A stretch of DNA of 64,000 nucleotides from DASUAS01 sp963819475 (GCA_963819475.1 CAWFWE010000004.1:1-64000), one strand, 5' to 3'; shown: positions 41,949-51,290, counted from the first letter of the stretch. The notes: generated by a model from the letters alone, not told the origin. Numbers and translations are program-made.

Positions 41949-42047
41949 GCCGACCGCTTCCTTCCCTCGGTCGGGCTGGGACCTTGCCCGCACACATCAT
42001 GCCGCACGGGCGACGGCCGCTACGACGTTTCGCGGGCGCGCACGCGG

Positions 42048-42203
42048 TCATAGCGCGCGGTCGACCGCAGCACCTCGATGTCGCACCGCGTTTGCTCCGA
42101 CTCGGCCCGGAGCACCGCGGCGCGGCGGCGGAGCGCGTCGGGATTCGCGGCGGATGCGGCGCGCCATCTCGAAAGGGTGATCCTCGGGGAGCGGATCGGA
42201 CAC
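42048..42203 (-). CDS. Small hypothetical protein, possibly frameshifted
   Basis: GTG 42203 with GGAGA upstream opens VSDPLPEDHPFEMARRIRRES and stops at 42048. In the adjacent frame the protein-like DALRRRAAVLRAESEQTRCD and IEVLRSTARYDRVRARETS continue to 42020, so an indel near 42135 may hide a ~60-residue helical protein. No family recognised. Confidence 0.35.
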   Translation of the reverse strand: MSDPLPEDHPFEMARRIRRESRRAPPPRRGAPGRVGANAVRHRGAAVDRAL

Positions 42204-42290
42204 CGCGACTCTCCTTGATCGAGGAGAGGCGGAAGGCCCAGGAAGGTCGGAACCCGTACGTGGCCGACCCGAACGAGGCGTCGCTCCGGC

Positions 42291-42314
42291 GAGCCACCCA
42301 CGGTAGTGGCTCGC
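42291..42314. repeat. Hairpin with GAGCCAC/GTGGCTC arms
   Basis: CGAGCCAC (42291-42298) and GTGGCTCG (42307-42314) are perfect 8-bp arms around CCACGGTA. The flanks CGCTCCGG repeat on both sides. It resembles the family-A hairpins in the GCGAGCC...GGCTCGC part. Confidence 0.5.
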
Positions 42315-42354
42315 TCCGGCGGGCCGCCCCCGGACCCGCAGGCGACACCTCGGG

Positions 42355-42471
42355 TCAGGGTCCCGCCCGTTGCCGCTTCTCGAAGAGCACCAACCACTGG
42401 TGGATGTGCACCGCCGCGATCGAGTCCTCCGGATCATTGGGTGCGTCGCACAGTCGCTTCACCATCTCCAT
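42355..42471 (-). CDS. Short ORF, possible small protein
   Basis: ATG 42471 reads MEMVKRLCDAPNDPEDSIAA then VHIHQWLVLFEKRQRAGP, 38 residues with protein-like composition. The frame stays open upstream to a TGA at the end of the next gene (GSYFGGGGPGTQGTS), so it may be the tail of a longer, damaged gene. Function unknown. Confidence 0.3.
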   Translation of the reverse strand: MEMVKRLCDAPNDPEDSIAAVHIHQWLVLFEKRQRAGP

Positions 42472-42540
42472 CGAGGTGCCCTGGGTTCCGGGCCCTCCGC
42501 CACCGAAGTAGGAACCGGCTGTCGGCGCGACTGGCGGGAC

Positions 42541-42993
42541 TCACGATCGAAGGGCTTGCACCTCCTCCAAGATCTGACTGATCTGTCGGTCCTGAGCCTC
42601 CATGTGCTCCTGGATCTCGAGGGCGGTGTGGAGAACCGCGTCGGCATCCTCGTAGGTGGCCTGCGCGCGTGCGTCGGCAGCGGCGCTCTGCACGGTCTGG
42701 CCGACGATGATGATGCTCAGGAGGACCAGTTGCAGGAAGGTCTGGCTGATCCACGAGACGATCGTGACGACGTCGTGGGAGTTGATGGCGGATGGGAGCG
42801 AGACGACGGCGAGCGCGGCGAACGCGTACGCGCACCACATCGTGCCGACCCCTGCGGTGATCTTGAGGGCGAGGAACGTGTTGAACCGGGCGAATGGACC
42901 CACGGTCGAGAACTGGTCCTCGACCTTGGGCGGACCCTTCGCGAGGCGGCGAGCGATGTGCGGATGAGGGACGTGAGTGAAGATCTTGGCCAT
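42541..42993 (-). CDS. Two-helix membrane protein (low-affinity iron permease/DUF1003-like)
   Basis: A 150-residue protein: amphipathic start (AKIFTHVPHPHIARRLAKGPPKVEDQFSTVGPFARFN), two helices (about 52-70 and 84-105) and a helical acidic tail (EDADAVLHTALEIQEHMEAQDRQISQILEEVQ) likely to form a coiled coil. The layout resembles small low-affinity iron permease-like or DUF1003 proteins; transport is unproven. ATG 42993 is followed by the conserved-looking AKIFTHV; AGGTGG lies upstream. Confidence 0.65.
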   Translation of the reverse strand: MAKIFTHVPHPHIARRLAKGPPKVEDQFSTVGPFARFNTFLALKITAGVGTMWCAYAFAALAVVSLPSAINSHDVVTIVSWISQTFLQLVLLSIIIVGQTVQSAAADARAQATYEDADAVLHTALEIQEHMEAQDRQISQILEEVQALRS

Positions 42994-43214
42994 CGCCCAT
43001 GATCCACCTCTCGCCTGCTCTCCGCGGCTGGAGCCGGGTTGGCGAGCTATCCAACCATCGCGGCTCGTTCGGCGCCATTGCGCGGAGAAGCCCCGCCCGA
43101 AAACTGGGCACACGCAGAGCGGCTCACATGGCACGCCTTGCAGTCAAGCGCTGGGCGGCAGACGCCAGGGGCCTGTTGACGGAGTCAGGGCAACGGTAGA
43201 AACCGCACGCTGGC

Positions 43215-43521
43215 ATGGTCGCGCTCTACGACCCGCACCGAAGAGCTGACGCCGCCTCGCCGCGTGTCGGAACGCGCCCGGAGGTGCCGAGACGTTCCAC
43301 CCCTATGGCCAGAAGGGGGCTCTGGTCGCGCTGAGCTACTGCGCTCGGTGCCCCGTGACCATCGACTGTGGGGCGTACGCCGTCGAATACGGGTGCGCGA
43401 AGTGGGGAACCTGGGGCGGCCACGGCGTGACACCGACCGCGTCTGGGAGCTGGACCAGATCGGCGCTCGGGCTCTCGCCGCTTCGTCGGGTCCGAGCTCA
43501 GTCCGGGACTTGTGGGGGTGA
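43215..43521 (+). pseudogene. WhiB-like iron-sulfur regulator gene, frame broken
   Basis: One plus frame holds LAACRNAPGGAETFHPYGQK, YCARCPVTIDC and GTWGG: Cys codons at 43265, 43340, 43349 and 43367 (C-x24-C-x2-C-x5-C) and the WhiB turn at 43406-43420. This is the full 4Fe-4S signature of Wbl proteins. An in-frame TGA at ~43248 separates it from a possible start (ATG 43215, MVALYDPHRR in another frame), and after GTWGG the best continuation (RRDTDRVWELDQIGARALAA) is again in another frame, ending 43521. Either a decayed gene or two read errors. Confidence 0.55.
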
Positions 43522-44340
43522 TTGGCCAGTTGTGCCGTCGTGCGGCGGAGCCAGTCGCGCCACTTCGTCGACGAGGCGCACGACCTGGGTTCGGAGTTCA
43601 GCGACCTCGGTCGCGACCGCGTCACGTGATTGGGTTTCGTCCGAAGCCCGAGTTGGTGGACTGCCCGACGTAGGTGTGCCGAGACCGAAGAAACTTGCCA
43701 TTGAACCCGCGAGGAGGCCGAGCACTGAGACCCCCGCAATCATGATCATGACTCCGTCGACGCGACCCGCAGTGGTCTCGGGCACGACGTCTCCGTACCC
43801 CACCGTGGTCAAGGTCACGACCGCCCACCAGAGCGCGTCGCCGAACGTCTTGAACTCCGGGTTCGTCGCGTGTTCGGCACGATAGCCCACCGCCGCCCCC
43901 ACGATGACCACACCAACGGCGACGAGGGCCACGGCGCCGAGCCGCTCGAACAACCGGCGCGCTCCCCTCGTGGCCATCACGATCCGGGCGACTCGCGCCA
44001 ACCGAATGAGGATTACGAACTTCCCGGTGCCGGTCCCAATGATGAGGAACCACGGTGCGGTGAGCACGACGACCACCAGGTCGAAGCGCCCAAGCCAGGT
44101 GCCGAGGTAATGGACGAGTCGTCGCTCATGAACCACGAGGTCAACGAGGAACACCAGCCACGACGCGATGAACACGACCGCGGCGAGCACCGGGTAGGCC
44201 CCGCCGGGCAACAAGAACAGCGGGACGACAGCCGAGACGACCAGTGGCAATGCCATTCGCTGGTTGAAGCGCGCGAGTGCCTCGGCGTCCGCGGGAGACC
44301 GGGCATGACCTACTTGCCCCGCCGCTCGGGTATCAGCCAC
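43498..44340 (-). CDS. Voltage-gated-type potassium channel
   Basis: A 280-residue six-helix channel subunit: S4-like KFVILIRLARVARIVMATRGARRLFER (108-134), pore helix and filter TLTTVGYGD (177-184), and a C-terminal coiled coil (AVATEVAELRTQVVRLVDEVARL). The filter shows K+ selectivity. S4 carries fewer regular Arg repeats than Kv channels, so gating may be weakly voltage-dependent. GTG 44340 is 109 nt from the glutamate decarboxylase stop on the same strand. Confidence 0.92.
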   Translation of the reverse strand: MADTRAAGQVGHARSPADAEALARFNQRMALPLVVSAVVPLFLLPGGAYPVLAAVVFIASWLVFLVDLVVHERRLVHYLGTWLGRFDLVVVVLTAPWFLIIGTGTGKFVILIRLARVARIVMATRGARRLFERLGAVALVAVGVVIVGAAVGYRAEHATNPEFKTFGDALWWAVVTLTTVGYGDVVPETTAGRVDGVMIMIAGVSVLGLLAGSMASFFGLGTPTSGSPPTRASDETQSRDAVATEVAELRTQVVRLVDEVARLAPPHDGTTGQSPPQVPD

Positions 44341-44449
44341 AACTCGATCATGACGCCTCGACAGGTTCCCCTGGCGGACCGACCAGGAGAGGCATCAGCT
44401 TCGAAAGGACCTTCAGGTCGGGAGCGCAAACGAGCTGTGGCTGGTCGAC

Positions 44450-45871
44450 TCAACGGGTTTGCTGTGTGCGCCGCTTGCTGTGGCTGGCGGCGCTCTGTGG
44501 GTTCGTCCACACATCGGGACGGGGTGCCACTCGCGCCGGGGGCTTCTCGCGGCTGAGGTCGTCCCACGCCTGGAGGAGGTCGAGCAACAAGAGGTCGATC
44601 ATCCGTCGGCTCAGATCGACACGGACGACGATCCGCATGAGATGCACGTCCTCGGCGTCGGGCGGGAGGCTGTAGGCAGGCACGATCCAGCCGTTCTCCC
44701 GCAGGCGCGACGAGAGGTGATACACGTCGAACCCGGGCTCGCCCTTGAGTGTGAACGTCACCACCGGTTCGGCGAGGCCGGGGTTGAGGATCTCGAACTT
44801 GCCGCTGCCTTCGAGCTGCTCGTTCAGATAGCGGGCGTTGGCCAGCATGCCCTCGACGACTTCGGCGTAGCCCGCCCGCCCGAGTCGGAGGAAGTTGTAC
44901 ATCTGGGCCTGCACCATCGCCGAGCCTCGGGAGAAGTTGAACGTGTAGGTGGGTTGCGCACCGCCCAGATAGTTGACGCTGAACACCAGGTCCTCGGGGA
45001 GCTTCAGGCGGTCGCGGAAGATCAGCCACCCAACGCCCGGGTAGACGAGGCCGTACTTGTGTCCCGATGCGTTGATCGACCACACCTGCTCGAGGCGGAA
45101 GTCGAACAGGAAGTCGGGATGGGCGAAGGGCGCGATGAACCCACCGCTCGCTCCGTCGACGTGCAGCGGGATGTCCCATCCCTTCTCGCGCTTGACCTTC
45201 ACCAGCAGGTCGTTCAGCTCGGAGATCGGGTCGGCCTCGCCGATATGGGTCGTGCCCAGCACGGCGCCGACCGCGATGGTGTTCTCGTCGACGTGGGGCT
45301 CGACATCCTCGGAGGAGAGCACATAACGGTCGGGCTTCATCGGGAGCTTGCGCATCTCGACGTCGAAGTACTTCGCGAACTTGTCCCAGACCACGTGCGT
45401 CTCGGCCCCGAACACGACGTTGGGCCGGGTGGTGTCTTCGCCGGCTGCCTCTCGCCGCAGGCGCCAGGCCCACTTGTGGGCGAGGAGTCCGAGCATGATC
45501 GCCTCGGACGAGCCGATGGTGGCCACTCCCACGACCTCGGCCGGGTCGGGTGCGTGGAAGAGCGACCCGAGCATGTGGACGCACGCTTCCTCGACCAACG
45601 ACGCGGCCGGGTACTCCTCGTGGTCGATGTGGTTCTTGTGCAGTGTCTCGTGGATGAGTGCCTCTGCTTGCGGCTCCATCCACGTGGTCACGAACGAGGC
45701 CAGGTTGAGCGTTGGGCGGCCGTCGAGCATGAGCGCGGTGTGGAGGAGCTCGTACGCCGCGTCGGGCTCCATGCCGCGCTCCGGGAACACGAACGGGTTG
45801 ACCCGTTGCTGGAACGCCGGCAGCGCATGGAGTGGTGAAGGGAAGCGGTCAGGTACTGCAGAGTCCGTCAT
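44450..45871 (-). CDS. gadB: Glutamate decarboxylase
   Basis: A 473-residue group-II PLP decarboxylase: NLASFVTTWMEPQAEAL (substrate loop), ATIGSSEAIMLGLLAHKW, PLHVDGASGGFIAPF (Asp239 to PLP), and INASGHKYG with Lys272. It turns glutamate into GABA while consuming a proton and is used in acid resistance. ATG 45871 removes a non-conserved leader. No GABA antiporter gene is in the window. Confidence 0.95.
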   Translation of the reverse strand: MTDSAVPDRFPSPLHALPAFQQRVNPFVFPERGMEPDAAYELLHTALMLDGRPTLNLASFVTTWMEPQAEALIHETLHKNHIDHEEYPAASLVEEACVHMLGSLFHAPDPAEVVGVATIGSSEAIMLGLLAHKWAWRLRREAAGEDTTRPNVVFGAETHVVWDKFAKYFDVEMRKLPMKPDRYVLSSEDVEPHVDENTIAVGAVLGTTHIGEADPISELNDLLVKVKREKGWDIPLHVDGASGGFIAPFAHPDFLFDFRLEQVWSINASGHKYGLVYPGVGWLIFRDRLKLPEDLVFSVNYLGGAQPTYTFNFSRGSAMVQAQMYNFLRLGRAGYAEVVEGMLANARYLNEQLEGSGKFEILNPGLAEPVVTFTLKGEPGFDVYHLSSRLRENGWIVPAYSLPPDAEDVHLMRIVVRVDLSRRMIDLLLLDLLQAWDDLSREKPPARVAPRPDVWTNPQSAASHSKRRTQQTR

Positions 45872-46300
45872 CACAGTCCTCGGTCGGTCGTGGGTGCCGA
45901 CGGCGACATCGCGCTGGTCACACGCCGGTTCTGGATAGCGAGAGCATTTCAGAAGCGCTGGTGGCGCGCAGCGTTGCATGCCGGCCGCGGAGATTGGCGA
46001 CAACGGGGAGCTCAACGACCGCGAACTCGCCCTGGGTGCTCGCCGGCCTCTTCGAACTCCGGATCACTCACCTCGAGGACGACAAACTGTGGGCCGAGAT
46101 CGCTGCCGTAACCGAGAAGCTCGGTGCGGACCTGAAAGCCATGTTCGTCGCCACCGCGCTGCGCTAGTCCCGTTCGCGACGAAGGCCCGGCGGCCGCGGG
46201 CCCGGGTGTGTGCGCCAGCACGGGGTGGTCTCAGTGTGCGTGCTCCCGCGATTTGTGACCAATCCGTGACCACGACACCCGGAAGCGCTACAGCCGCTTG
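45872..46300. other. Gene-poor stretch before tRNA-Lys
   Basis: The only coding hint is on the plus strand at 45978-46167: MPAAEIGDNGELNDRELA, then in the next frame WVLAGLFELRITHLEDDKLW and LGADLKAMFVATALR to a TAG at 46167. With one extra C near 46033 this would be a ~62-residue protein. Family not recognised and no ribosome site is seen. Confidence 0.3.
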
Positions 46301-46373
46301 TGGGCCGCCAGGGACTCGAACCCTGAACCTGCGGGTTAAAAGCCCGATGCTCTGCCAGTTGAGCTAGCGGCCC
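46301..46373 (-). tRNA. tRNA-Lys (anticodon TTT)
   Basis: A 73-nt cloverleaf on the minus strand: acceptor arms GGGCCGC/GCGGCCC, D arm GCTC...GAGC, anticodon loop CTTTTAA, T arm CAGGG-TTCGAGT-CCCTG and discriminator A. The CCA end is not encoded. The 27-43 pair is a mismatch, as in other actinobacterial tRNA-Lys. Confidence 0.97.
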
Positions 46374-46500
46374 CGAGGCCCGAGATTAGGTGCCGGTTCC
46401 GGATTCCACATCGTGATCTCGGTGCTGCTCGATCGTGATCTCGGTGCCTCGCGTGTCGCGGTTTCGACAGCCCCCTTCTCGCCCCGGGCGCGTTGGCGCG

Positions 46501-47445
46501 CTATGCGTCGAGGAGGCTCCGGGCAACGTTGGGGTTGGCGGGGTGGCGCAGCTTGCTCATCGCTTTGGCTTCGATCTGGCGGATGCGTTCGCGAGTGAGG
46601 TGAAGCTGTTTGCCGACTTCCTCGAGCGTGCGCGGTTCACCGCAATCCAAGCCGTACCGCAACGAGAGGATCAACTGTTCCCGGTCGTCCAGAGCGCTGA
46701 GCAACGTGGCGACCTCGGCCGGCAGCAACGCCAGGATTGCCGCGTCACAGGGTGAAGGCTGGGAGTGGTCTTCGACCAGATCACCCAACTCGGCCGCCGA
46801 GTCCTCACCGAGCGGCTCGGACAGCGACAGCGGTCCGACCGCGAACAGCATCACCTCGGCAACCTTGGCTTCCGGGATGTCGAGCGCGTCGGCCAGTTCG
46901 GCCCGCGTCGCCGGCCGACCGAGTCTTGCTTCGAGCTCTGCACGCATGCGTTGGAGCAGAGCAAGCCTGTCGTTGGCGTGAACCGGCAGGCGAATTGTAC
47001 GAGCCGTGTTCGCGATGCCGCGGGAGATCGCCTGGCGGATCCACCACGTCGCGTACGTCGAGAACTTGAAGCCCTTGCGCCACTCGAACTTCTCGACGGC
47101 GTGAATCAGGCCGACGTTCCCGTCCTGGACGAGGTCCAGGAGCGGAAGCCCGGACGCTTGGTACTTCTTGGCAATCGAGACCACCAGCCGCAGGTTCGCC
47201 TGCACGAAGACGTCGTGTGCCTCTGCGCCCCGCCGTGCGGTTCGACGCAACGTCCGCCGCTCGTTCGGGGTGAACACCCTCCCGGGCTCGGTGAGCACCC
47301 TGTTCGCTCCGCTCGCCTCCTCGATCTGTTGAGCCAGGCGCGCTTCATCGTCCTTGGACAACAACTCGTGGCGCCCGACATCGGTGAGATACAGGCGGAC
47401 CAGGTCTTCGTCGTCGCGCTCGCCTCGTCGCTTCGGTACGGCCAT
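46501..47445 (-). CDS. Group-2 (SigA/HrdB-like) sigma-70 factor
   Basis: A 314-residue sigma factor with region 1.2 (DLVRLYLTDVGRHELLSKDDEARLAQQIE), region 2 (ANLRLVVSIAKKYQASGLPLLDLVQDGNVGLIHAVEKFEWRKGFKFSTYATWWIRQAISRGIAN), region 3 and region 4 (LTRERIRQIEAKAMSKLRHP). Region 1.1 is absent, so it is a non-essential primary-like sigma such as SigB or an Hrd protein. The primary -10 contacts in region 2.4 are conserved, so promoters should resemble housekeeping ones. GGGGAAG precedes ATG 47445. Confidence 0.93.
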   Translation of the reverse strand: MAVPKRRGERDDEDLVRLYLTDVGRHELLSKDDEARLAQQIEEASGANRVLTEPGRVFTPNERRTLRRTARRGAEAHDVFVQANLRLVVSIAKKYQASGLPLLDLVQDGNVGLIHAVEKFEWRKGFKFSTYATWWIRQAISRGIANTARTIRLPVHANDRLALLQRMRAELEARLGRPATRAELADALDIPEAKVAEVMLFAVGPLSLSEPLGEDSAAELGDLVEDHSQPSPCDAAILALLPAEVATLLSALDDREQLILSLRYGLDCGEPRTLEEVGKQLHLTRERIRQIEAKAMSKLRHPANPNVARSLLDA

Positions 47446-47703
47446 CAGCTTCCCCGGCGCCTCTCGCTCAACGAGTGGGGCCGGGGCAACCCCTGACCGG
47501 ACTCTCGCGACCGATCCGACTTGTCCACCGAACGGCGAACAGACTCAGAACCGCGTCACGCTGTAGCCGCCCCAACCTACGTCATCCGCGGTCCGGCTGC
47601 GGGGCCGCCTGGCGTGGGTCCATCCATCGAGCTGCGGCCGATCGGCGTCCAGGGTGGTGTCATCACGTACCTTCACCTGGTGACGTGTTGGCGTGCGGCA
47701 TAG

Positions 47704-49269
47704 ATGGGCGTGGACGGCCGCACGAGCGCGCGGGCGACGACTCGGGCATTGCGGCGGGCTCGCCGGCGTCACTACCTGCGCGAGGGCGATTGGGTCGACT
47801 CGCTCTACAAGGCGTACGTGACGGTCATCGTCGCCGCGGTCGCGTTGTTCTACGCCACCGCCGCGTTGGGCGGCACCCGGACCACCGGACGGACGGTGGC
47901 CGACGTCGCCCACAACGGCGCGGCCGTGCTCGGCCTCGGGATCGCGGTGCTCGTCACCCTCGGCCTCCGCTCGGGCGCGCACGGCGGACCGCTCGCACCG
48001 GAACCGGCCGACGTGGTGCATCTCCTGCTCGCACCCGTGCCCCGCAGCACCATCCTCCGTGCCGCCGCCGTGCGCCAGTTGCGCGGCGTGGTGCTCCTTC
48101 CCGCAGTCGCGGGCGGAGTCGCAGGCAACGTCGCGGCCGGCCGGTTGGGCGGCGACCGTGTCGAGTGGATCGTCGCGGGAGCTGCCTTCGGCGTGCTCAC
48201 CGCCCTGCTCGTCTGGGGCAGCGCGCTCGTCGCGTCGGGCACCCGTCTCCACGTCCGCGCCGCCAACGCGATCGGCATCGTGCTCGTCGGGTGGTCGGCG
48301 ATCGACGTCGCGGCCGGCACCGCGTCGGCCCCGACGGCACAGATCGGACGGGTCGCCCTGTTGCCGTTGACCATTTCACCGCTCGCGTTGCTGGGCCCGG
48401 TGATCGCGCTCGGCGTCGCCGGGTACGGACTCGCGGTCGCCGGTCGGGTGTCGCTGGAGGCCCTGCGCCACCGGGCCCGTCTCGTGGGTGAGCTCCGCTT
48501 CGCGGCGACGCTCCAGGACATGCGATCCGTCATCGTCCTGCACCGCGAGCTCGCGCAGGAGCTCCCCCGCTCGCGCCCGTGGGTCCGCGCGGGGACGACC
48601 CGCGGGAGCCCGTGCTGGCAGCGAGACTGGCGCGGGTTCGCGCGGTGGCCCGCCGGGCGGGTGCTGCGGGTCGTAGTCCTCGCGATCGTCGTGGGTCTGG
48701 CGTGTGCGGGGGCCTGGAACGGGACCGAGGCACTCGTCGTGCTCGCCGGCGTTGCGGCGTTCCTGATGGGAGTCGACGCGGTCGAAGGACTGGCCCAGGA
48801 GTCCGATCATCCGGTGCGCCCGGAGCAGTACCCGATCCGTTGGGGCGACCTCGTGGTCTCGCACCTCGTCGCGCCGGCCGCTCTGCTCACCGGCGTCAGC
48901 CTGATCGCGATGCTGCTGTTCGGAACCCTGAGCGGCGCCGGCGAGGCGTTCGCCGTCGGCGCCGTCGCGCTGCTCCCGATTGCCTTCGCCGCGGTGGCCG
49001 GCGCCGCCGTCTCCGTGGTGCTCGGCGCGCCTCCCCCGACGCTCTTCCTCGACCTCGGGTTCCCCGAGTTCAGCACGCTGTGGCTCATCCTGCGCCAGGT
49101 GCTCGCACCGTTGCTGGTGGTGGCGGCCTTCGTGCCCGTCGCGGCGGCGCACGCCGCGACGGGCGGTGACGCGACCATCGGCGCCGCGCTGACTGCCGCA
49201 CTGCTGCCCGTCGTGTTGGTCCTGGCCGCCGGGGCGTGGCTCAAGTCGCGGGAGCACGTGGTCCGGTGA
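47704..49269 (+). CDS. ABC exporter permease
   Basis: A 521-residue membrane protein with about twelve helices in two halves joined by a polar middle (about residues 265-315: ELRFAATLQDMRSVIVLHRELAQELPRSR). It resembles ABC-2 type permeases with a fused two-half layout found beside single ATPases in actinobacteria. The stop overlaps the ATPase GTG, so the pair is one exporter. Substrate unknown. Confidence 0.8.
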   Translation: MGVDGRTSARATTRALRRARRRHYLREGDWVDSLYKAYVTVIVAAVALFYATAALGGTRTTGRTVADVAHNGAAVLGLGIAVLVTLGLRSGAHGGPLAPEPADVVHLLLAPVPRSTILRAAAVRQLRGVVLLPAVAGGVAGNVAAGRLGGDRVEWIVAGAAFGVLTALLVWGSALVASGTRLHVRAANAIGIVLVGWSAIDVAAGTASAPTAQIGRVALLPLTISPLALLGPVIALGVAGYGLAVAGRVSLEALRHRARLVGELRFAATLQDMRSVIVLHRELAQELPRSRPWVRAGTTRGSPCWQRDWRGFARWPAGRVLRVVVLAIVVGLACAGAWNGTEALVVLAGVAAFLMGVDAVEGLAQESDHPVRPEQYPIRWGDLVVSHLVAPAALLTGVSLIAMLLFGTLSGAGEAFAVGAVALLPIAFAAVAGAAVSVVLGAPPPTLFLDLGFPEFSTLWLILRQVLAPLLVVAAFVPVAAAHAATGGDATIGAALTAALLPVVLVLAAGAWLKSREHVVR

Positions 49270-49949
49270 CCGCGGGACCGGTCGCGCTGGCCGCACACGA
49301 CGTGACCAAGGCCTACGGCGACCGCGTCGCGCTCGATGGTGTGTCGCTGAACGTCGCGCGCGGCGAGCTCGTCGCCCTGGTCGGCCCGAACGGAGCCGGC
49401 AAGTCCACGCTGTTGCAACTCGCCGTCGGCCTGCTGGAGCCGACGACGGGCAACGTCCTGGTCGAGGGCGAGCCGGCCGGCTCGCTCGAAGCGCGGGCCG
49501 CGATGTCCTACCTCGCCGACCAGCCGGCCCTGTACGACGACCTGAGCGTCGACGAGCACATCGAATACGTCGCCCGACTCCACGGACTCCCCGGCCGGCC
49601 CGACTCGGCCGACGAACTGCTCGCGCTCCTGAACCTCGACGCCCGGGCCGACGACCTGCCGGCTCGCTTCAGCCGCGGTCTCCGCCAGAAGACCGCGATC
49701 GTGCTCGCGCTGGTCCGGCCGTTCTCCGTGCTCCTCGTCGACGAGCCGTTCGTCGGTCTGGACCCTGCCGGCCAGGCGGCGTTGACCGAAGTGCTCACCG
49801 CCGCGAGCGAGGCGGGCATCGCCGTCGTCGTGGCGACCCACCAACTCGGCTTCCTCGAACGCTGCACTCGTTGCGTGGCACTCCAGGACGGCGCCGTCGC
49901 CTACGACGGCCCGGTCGACCGCGCGATCGTCGACCCGCTCCTCGACTGA
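49266..49949 (+). CDS. ABC exporter ATPase
   Basis: A 227-residue ABC ATPase: Walker A GPNGAGKST near residue 40, signature FSRGLRQK (degenerate LSGGQ, common in ABC-2 exporters), Walker B VLLVDEPFVGLDP, H-loop ATHQ (His kept). GTG 49266 overlaps the permease stop. It powers the neighbouring permease. Confidence 0.92.
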   Translation: MTAGPVALAAHDVTKAYGDRVALDGVSLNVARGELVALVGPNGAGKSTLLQLAVGLLEPTTGNVLVEGEPAGSLEARAAMSYLADQPALYDDLSVDEHIEYVARLHGLPGRPDSADELLALLNLDARADDLPARFSRGLRQKTAIVLALVRPFSVLLVDEPFVGLDPAGQAALTEVLTAASEAGIAVVVATHQLGFLERCTRCVALQDGAVAYDGPVDRAIVDPLLD

Positions 49950-49990
49950 CACGACCGAACGACCCCGAGGATCGTTGCGGCACGCCGGGC

Positions 49991-51101
49991 TCAGGTGCCG
50001 ACGAGCGCGACCTTGGCGGGGCTGTTGCGGCGCAGCCACCACATTGCGGGCACCGCGAAGAGCAGCGGGATCCACAGTGACGCGACCCGATACGCGAGGG
50101 TGGCGAGCACCGCGCCCGAACGCGTGGTCGATGCGGCGGCGAGCAACGGGATGAGCGCGGCTTCCACCGGTCCGAGGCCACCGGGGGTCAACGGGATCAT
50201 GCGGAGCACCGCGGCGGCGACGAACGCGAGCAGCACCAGCGCCGGTGCCGGAGTCGGGCTGACCGCGGCCACCGCCGCGAGGAGGCAGGCGTAGTCGGCG
50301 ATCGATCGTGCCGAGCGCGACGCCGAGCACCTTGCGCGCGCGGCCCGGTCCCGCCATCGAGTGGCGGAGGTGCCGCCGCTCGCGGCGCAGCATCACGACG
50401 ATGCGCTTGGGGTCCTTACGGAGGATCGTCCCGGCCGCGGCGCCGAGCCAGTCGGCCGCCCGGTCGGTGCGCAGCACGACGACGAGGAGCACCGTGATCA
50501 GGCCCAGCGCCACGCACCCCAGGAGCGCGGTGCGCCCGAGCGTGGCCGGCACCGCGAAGCCGAAGATCACCATGATCGGGCCGACGAGCGCGAGCGCGCC
50601 GATGGAGGCCACCTGCAGGAGCGAGAAGGCGATGATGCCGGCGGTGGCGCGGCGGGCGTCCACCCCGCGGCGGGCGAGGGCGCGCACCTGCGCCGCGGTG
50701 CCGGCCGCCCCGCCGAAGGGGGCCGCGGTCGCGACCGCGTTGCCCACGAGCTGGGTCGAGGCGATGAGCGGCAGCGGGGTGCGGCTGCCGGAGCCGCCGT
50801 CGATCAGGAGGCGCTGGAGCACCCAGGTGAGGTACAGCACCGCGGCCTGGGCCACGAGCAGGGCGAGCAGCCAGTACCAGTCGATCTCGACCAGCTGGTC
50901 GGACGCCGCCAGGACCCCGAGCACGGACGGCGCCAGGAGGTACACCACGCCGCCGCCCAGGATCCACGGCAGCCCGCGCCGGGCCAAACGGCCCAACGTG
51001 GGCGCGTCCATCGACCGGATGGGGGCGGGATCGCTGGCGCGAGGAGCCGTCTGATCGTCGATGAACGCGGTCAGCAGGTCCTCGTGCGAGGTGTCAGTCA
51101 T
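49991..51101 (-). CDS. YbhN/LPG-synthase-TM-like flippase family protein, frameshifted
   Basis: About 370 residues when corrected, with seven to eight helices: ARRGLPWILGGGVVYLLAPSVLGVL, LIASTQLVGNAVATAAPFGGAAGTAAQVRALARRGV and the C-terminal MIPLTPGGLGPVEAALIPLL. The first part ends in a wrong frame near 50303 (ACGATCGATCG run); TSIADYACLLAAVAAVSPTP goes on in the next frame to 49991. The family includes lysyl-PG synthase membrane domains and putative lipid flippases. ATG 51101 has GGAAG upstream. Confidence 0.8.
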
Positions 51102-51243
51102 CGGAGCTTCCGGCACGGAGTGCGGGTGTGCGAGCTCTCAGCCGTCGGCCCCCCTGAGCACCGCGCCCGCGACCCTACCGGCCGCGGCCCCCTCTCCCCG
51201 GGTCGCGGCCCCGGCCGCCAGTACCTCATCTCCTGGATCTCGG

Positions 51244-51278
51244 CCTGCCGGGCGGCCCCCTTGAACCGCCCCGGCAGG
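51244..51278 (-). terminator. Intrinsic terminator-like hairpin after the amidohydrolase gene
   Basis: CCTGCCGGG (51244-51252) pairs with CCCGGCAGG (51270-51278), and GCGG/CCGC extend the stem with one bulge. It lies 13 nt past the stop at 51291. There is no U tract, as is usual for high-GC actinobacteria. Confidence 0.55.
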
Positions 51279-51290
51279 GGTCACAGGGTG

